From Chara braunii (lineage: Eukaryota > Streptophyta > Charophyceae > Charales > Characeae): a DNA stretch of 31,052 bases. A program made the translations under genes and the position numbers. This document shows, in pieces, positions 29,221 through 31,052 of this stretch; the stretch's first letter is position 1; each line of letters begins with the position of its first letter. Below the pieces are notes generated by a model. That model saw only the letters and a program-made list of their open reading frames with translations. It did not search any database and was not told the origin of the DNA. The DNA lies in contig BFEA01000795.1 in assembly GCA_003427395.1 (NCBI GenBank), positions 469,508 through 500,559 of the forward strand, read 5' to 3'.

Positions 29221-29603
29221 CCTGGCGTCATTTCGTGAGTGATGCTCTTGTGATTGTTTGAGGTGTGAATTTTGGGTTTTTTTTTTTCCTCTCTTTTTCT
29301 TGTTTGATTTCCAAATTTCTGCACGTCATCCTTGTGAAGGGCCCATGCTAATGTCGCAAAGCCGCTGAACTTTGAGCCTTGAGTTTTTGAGATTCATGAC
29401 TTTTGGGAGCTTGTAGGTGATCGTTAGTCACGAATAACTGCACTGCACTGGCTTTACCAATTCATTTTCCTTTTTTTTATCCAACAATTTTAATTTCCAA
29501 CTTTTTTTGATTCTTCTAATTTCTTCATTGATTTTAGAAAATTCAAAATTGACTTTCTGAATTTCTGTCTTGATTGCTGGATTGCATGTGCTTCATAACC
29601 CAG
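29221..29603 (+). other. AT-rich end of the giant intron
   Basis: T-rich stretches (29270-29300, 29460-29520) lead to the acceptor at 29594-29603. No gene visible. Pyrimidine content rises in the last 60 bases. Confidence 0.6.
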
Positions 29604-29679
29604 AAACACAGCAAAAATCTTTTACGCGGCAAGTCTGTTCTTTGAGATTCTGAGACAGTTTGGAGACCTAAACCCTGAG
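29604..29679 (+). CDS. LIP5: LIP5/VTA1 exon (MIT region), part 3
   Basis: Following acceptor AACCCAG, the first base completes the codon split at 7802. The exon then reads NTAKIFYAASLFFEILRQFG and DLNPE, ending in phase 0 before donor GTGAGT at 29680. The motif TAK.FYAAS.FFEIL.QFG is the most conserved stretch of plant LIP5 and related VTA1 proteins. The next expected part (a Lys/Ala/Trp-rich KYAAWKA-type segment) was looked for up to 31052 and not seen, so the gene continues outside. Confidence 0.93.
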
Positions 29680-29980
29680 GTGAGTTGTCAATTTGGATCT
29701 TGGAAAGACTTGGAGCAACTGTATGAAAGTCATGTCTTCCTTGTGGCCATCATTTTGGATGATCGTGTACTTGCACAACGACTTTCCTGGATGTATGTGA
29801 CTGCAATTATGAGCCATCCTGGGCGTATTTGGCTGCAATTACATGCGAAAATCAGTAGGAAAGAGTAATGCCCTGACAGTTCAATCTCAACCTGAAAGGC
29901 TGAAGCTACCTGAAAGCTGAACCCATTTATTCGGATAGCTTGTGGTAGTACCATGATGCTGACGTTCACATTGTTACTTT
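29680..29980 (+). other. Start of the next LIP5 intron
   Basis: Begins GTGAGTTG. Intronic DNA without recognised features up to the minisatellite. Confidence 0.6.
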
Positions 29981-30377
29981 GAAGCGGGGAGACGCCAGGG
30001 GGAGGAAAGTCCGACTGAACACTGATGAAGCCATGTATTTAACTTGAAAGGGGGGAAAGTGGGGGGAGGAACTTTTTTTTTCCAACTGAACGCTGCTGAA
30101 GCCATGTATTTAAGTTGAAAGGGGGGAAAGTGGGGGGAGGAAATCCCGACGGAACACTGCTGAAGCCGTGTATTTAACTTGAAGCGGGGGAAAGTGGGGG
30201 TAGGAATTTTTTTCCCGAGTGAACGCTTATGAAGCCATGTATTTAAGTTGAAGGGGGGGAAAGTGGGGGGAGGAAATCCCGACTGAACACTGCTGAAGCC
30301 GTTTATTTAACTTGAAGGTGGGGAAAGTGGGGGTAGGATTTTTTTTCCCGACTGAACGCTGCGGAAGCCATGTATTT
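29981..30377 (+). repeat. Minisatellite with alternating 64/70-bp monomers
   Basis: After a partial first unit, five monomers start at 30041, 30112, 30176, 30245 and 30309 with lengths of about 71, 64, 69, 64 and 69. Each has AA[C/G]TTGAAAGGGGGGAAAGTG, then AGGAA, then GAAGCC.TGTATTT. The longer type carries TTTTTTTTCC before ACTGAACGCT. The shorter type has AATCCCGAC..AACACTGCTG. They alternate, so the true unit is a dimer of about 133 bp (a higher-order repeat). The G-rich part (GGGGGG..GTGGGGGG) could form quadruplexes. Confidence 0.9.
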
Positions 30378-30397
30378 GGAATTTTGGATCCGAGGGA

Positions 30398-30458
30398 GCT
30401 CTTACTCATCTGCATCCGAGGGAGCTCGGACTCAGGTCTGTATTTCAACAGTTCCAGG
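30398..30458 (-). mobile_element. SINE fragment (copy 5)
   Basis: In SINE sense CTGGAACTGTTGAAATACAG then ACCTGAGTCCGAGCTCC matches the part of the tRNA-like head from between the boxes to the B box, with a mutated B box. CATCCGAGGGAGCTC also recurs within a few bases (30390 and 30412), so the fragment is rearranged. Confidence 0.55.
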
Positions 30459-30473
30459 GGGGGCGACGGCCTT

Positions 30474-30597
30474 AAGACGTCATCATCGAACTGACCGGCC
30501 CTAGGTATTTCAGAATTGTAGCATTTTACTGATCTGCATCCGGCGGGTCTGTATTTCAACAGTTCAGGGGTGTACTGACTGAGCTAGGTCAGTTGGT
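30474..30597 (-). mobile_element. tRNA-derived SINE, copy 4
   Basis: In SINE sense ACCAACTGACCTAGCTCAGT at the head, then ACTGTTGAAATACAGACCCG. The B box is shortened, and the body reads ATTCTGAAATACCTAGGGCC then GGTCAGTTCGATGATGACGT. It is the fourth copy in this window and the third in minus orientation within 2.8 kb. Confidence 0.78.
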
Positions 30598-30904
30598 GAT
30601 TTAACTATCTTATTGAGGGTGAGGAGTATCTTTGTGTGCCGATTCTCTTCGAGGAGAAGGCCTTAATCTGGTGCTGCTTTTGTTGGTGAGGGGTGCTATC
30701 TTTGTGTGCCGCTGCTCTGTGACTCATCGTGCTGAGGGTAAGGGTAATCCTGTTGGTGCTGAGCGCTTATCCTGATCGTGAATCAACTGTGGGTTGCTGT
30801 GCTGGTGTACAGCTTGCCTTCTCCTCTTGTTCCCTCTTCCTCTCTTCTGCTTGCCTGGGGTCTTCGTTTTTTCTTGTTACCTCGTTTCGTTTTTTTTTTC
30901 TTTT
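30598..30904. other. No gene seen
   Basis: Contains two copies of GGGTGNTATCTTTGTGTGCCG-like sequence (30619-30646 and 30689-30712) and GTGCTG words, suggesting a degenerate tandem repeat of about 70 bp. A T-rich run lies at 30889-30908. Confidence 0.5.
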
Positions 30905-31052
30905 TTTCTGCGTGAGGACGCCGCCCGGCCGGGCTTGCCCTGCCGGGCTGGGCCCAGCCGGTTGGGCCCGGGGGGGCCGCCCGGGTAACCGGGCAGGACA
31001 AAAAACCGCCCAGAATTTTTTTTTTTTTTTTTTTTGAAACCGGGGTCGTTCT
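30905..31052. repeat. GC-rich module with T run
   Basis: GCCGCCCGGCCGGGCTTGCC and CTGGGCCCAGCCGGTTGGGC palindromic words are followed by about 19 T at 31017-31035. The layout resembles 24530-24662. The element runs to the window end. Confidence 0.5.

Larger units (their letters stand above)
7803..29603 (+). other. LIP5 giant intron (about 21.8 kb)
   Basis: Donor GTGAGT at 7803 and acceptor CATAACCCAG ending at 29603. The acceptor is preceded by pyrimidine-rich, AT-rich DNA with possible branch sites. Phase 2 on both sides agrees. The intron contains a full-length chromovirus, a LINE tail, a decayed Ty3/gypsy pol, SINEs and simple repeats. The inference depends on both exons belonging to one gene copy in this order, which their continuous peptide supports. 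An assembly misjoin cannot be excluded without reads. Confidence 0.8.

Noticed and set aside
1-31052. CRISPR array, bacterial operon or rRNA genes
   Set aside because: No regularly spaced direct repeats with unique spacers, no ribosome-binding-site-led gene clusters, no rRNA signatures; the window is clearly eukaryotic.

Overview
The window is nuclear DNA of a streptophyte, probably a repeat-rich charophyte-type alga or a similar plant-lineage genome. Evidence: spliced exons of a plant-like VTA1/LIP5 gene with GT..AG introns, a chromodomain Ty3/gypsy retrotransposon, tRNA-derived SINEs, a plant-type LINE tail with an RVT zinc finger, and many microsatellites. Species cannot be fixed from sequence alone; Chara is only a guess.

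Host gene. Only one host gene is visible, on the + strand: three short exons of LIP5/VTA1 (ESCRT-III/VPS4 regulator) at 4869-4963, 7693-7802 and 29604-29679. Their phases fit and the joined peptide follows the family without a gap. The intron between the last two is about 21.8 kb. It holds nearly all the mobile DNA described here. The gene continues beyond both window ends.

Layout. 1-4868: intronic or upstream DNA with simple repeats, a hammerhead-ribozyme-like core (304-340), a 56-bp direct repeat, a 95-bp tandem duplication carrying an N, and a SINE. 4964-7692: intron with TTC tracts and short duplications. 7803-11302: intron start, tandem duplications and two (CT)n tracts. 11307-19381: a full-length, decayed minus-strand chromovirus with about 1.13-kb LTRs, GATT target duplication, PPT, weak PBS, gag, and a pol broken by one frameshift and one stop. 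Gag and pol are joined by a textbook -1 frameshift heptamer. The LTRs contain a tRNA-like module. 19684-21375: minus-strand LINE tail. 22560-24535: badly decayed plus-strand Ty3/gypsy pol. 24800-28985: two diverged ~0.9-kb repeat copies in inverted orientation around an unrecognised coding-like stretch. 27861-30597: further SINE copies on the minus strand. 29981-30377: a dimeric minisatellite. 30905-31052: a GC-rich/T-run module.

Working together. The mobile elements are passengers in the introns of LIP5. Every pol gene seen is broken, and the chromovirus has also lost key residues in protease, RNase H and integrase, so none looks autonomous. The least expected signals are the giant nested intron, the frameshift cassette, the tRNA-like module inside the LTRs and the hammerhead core.
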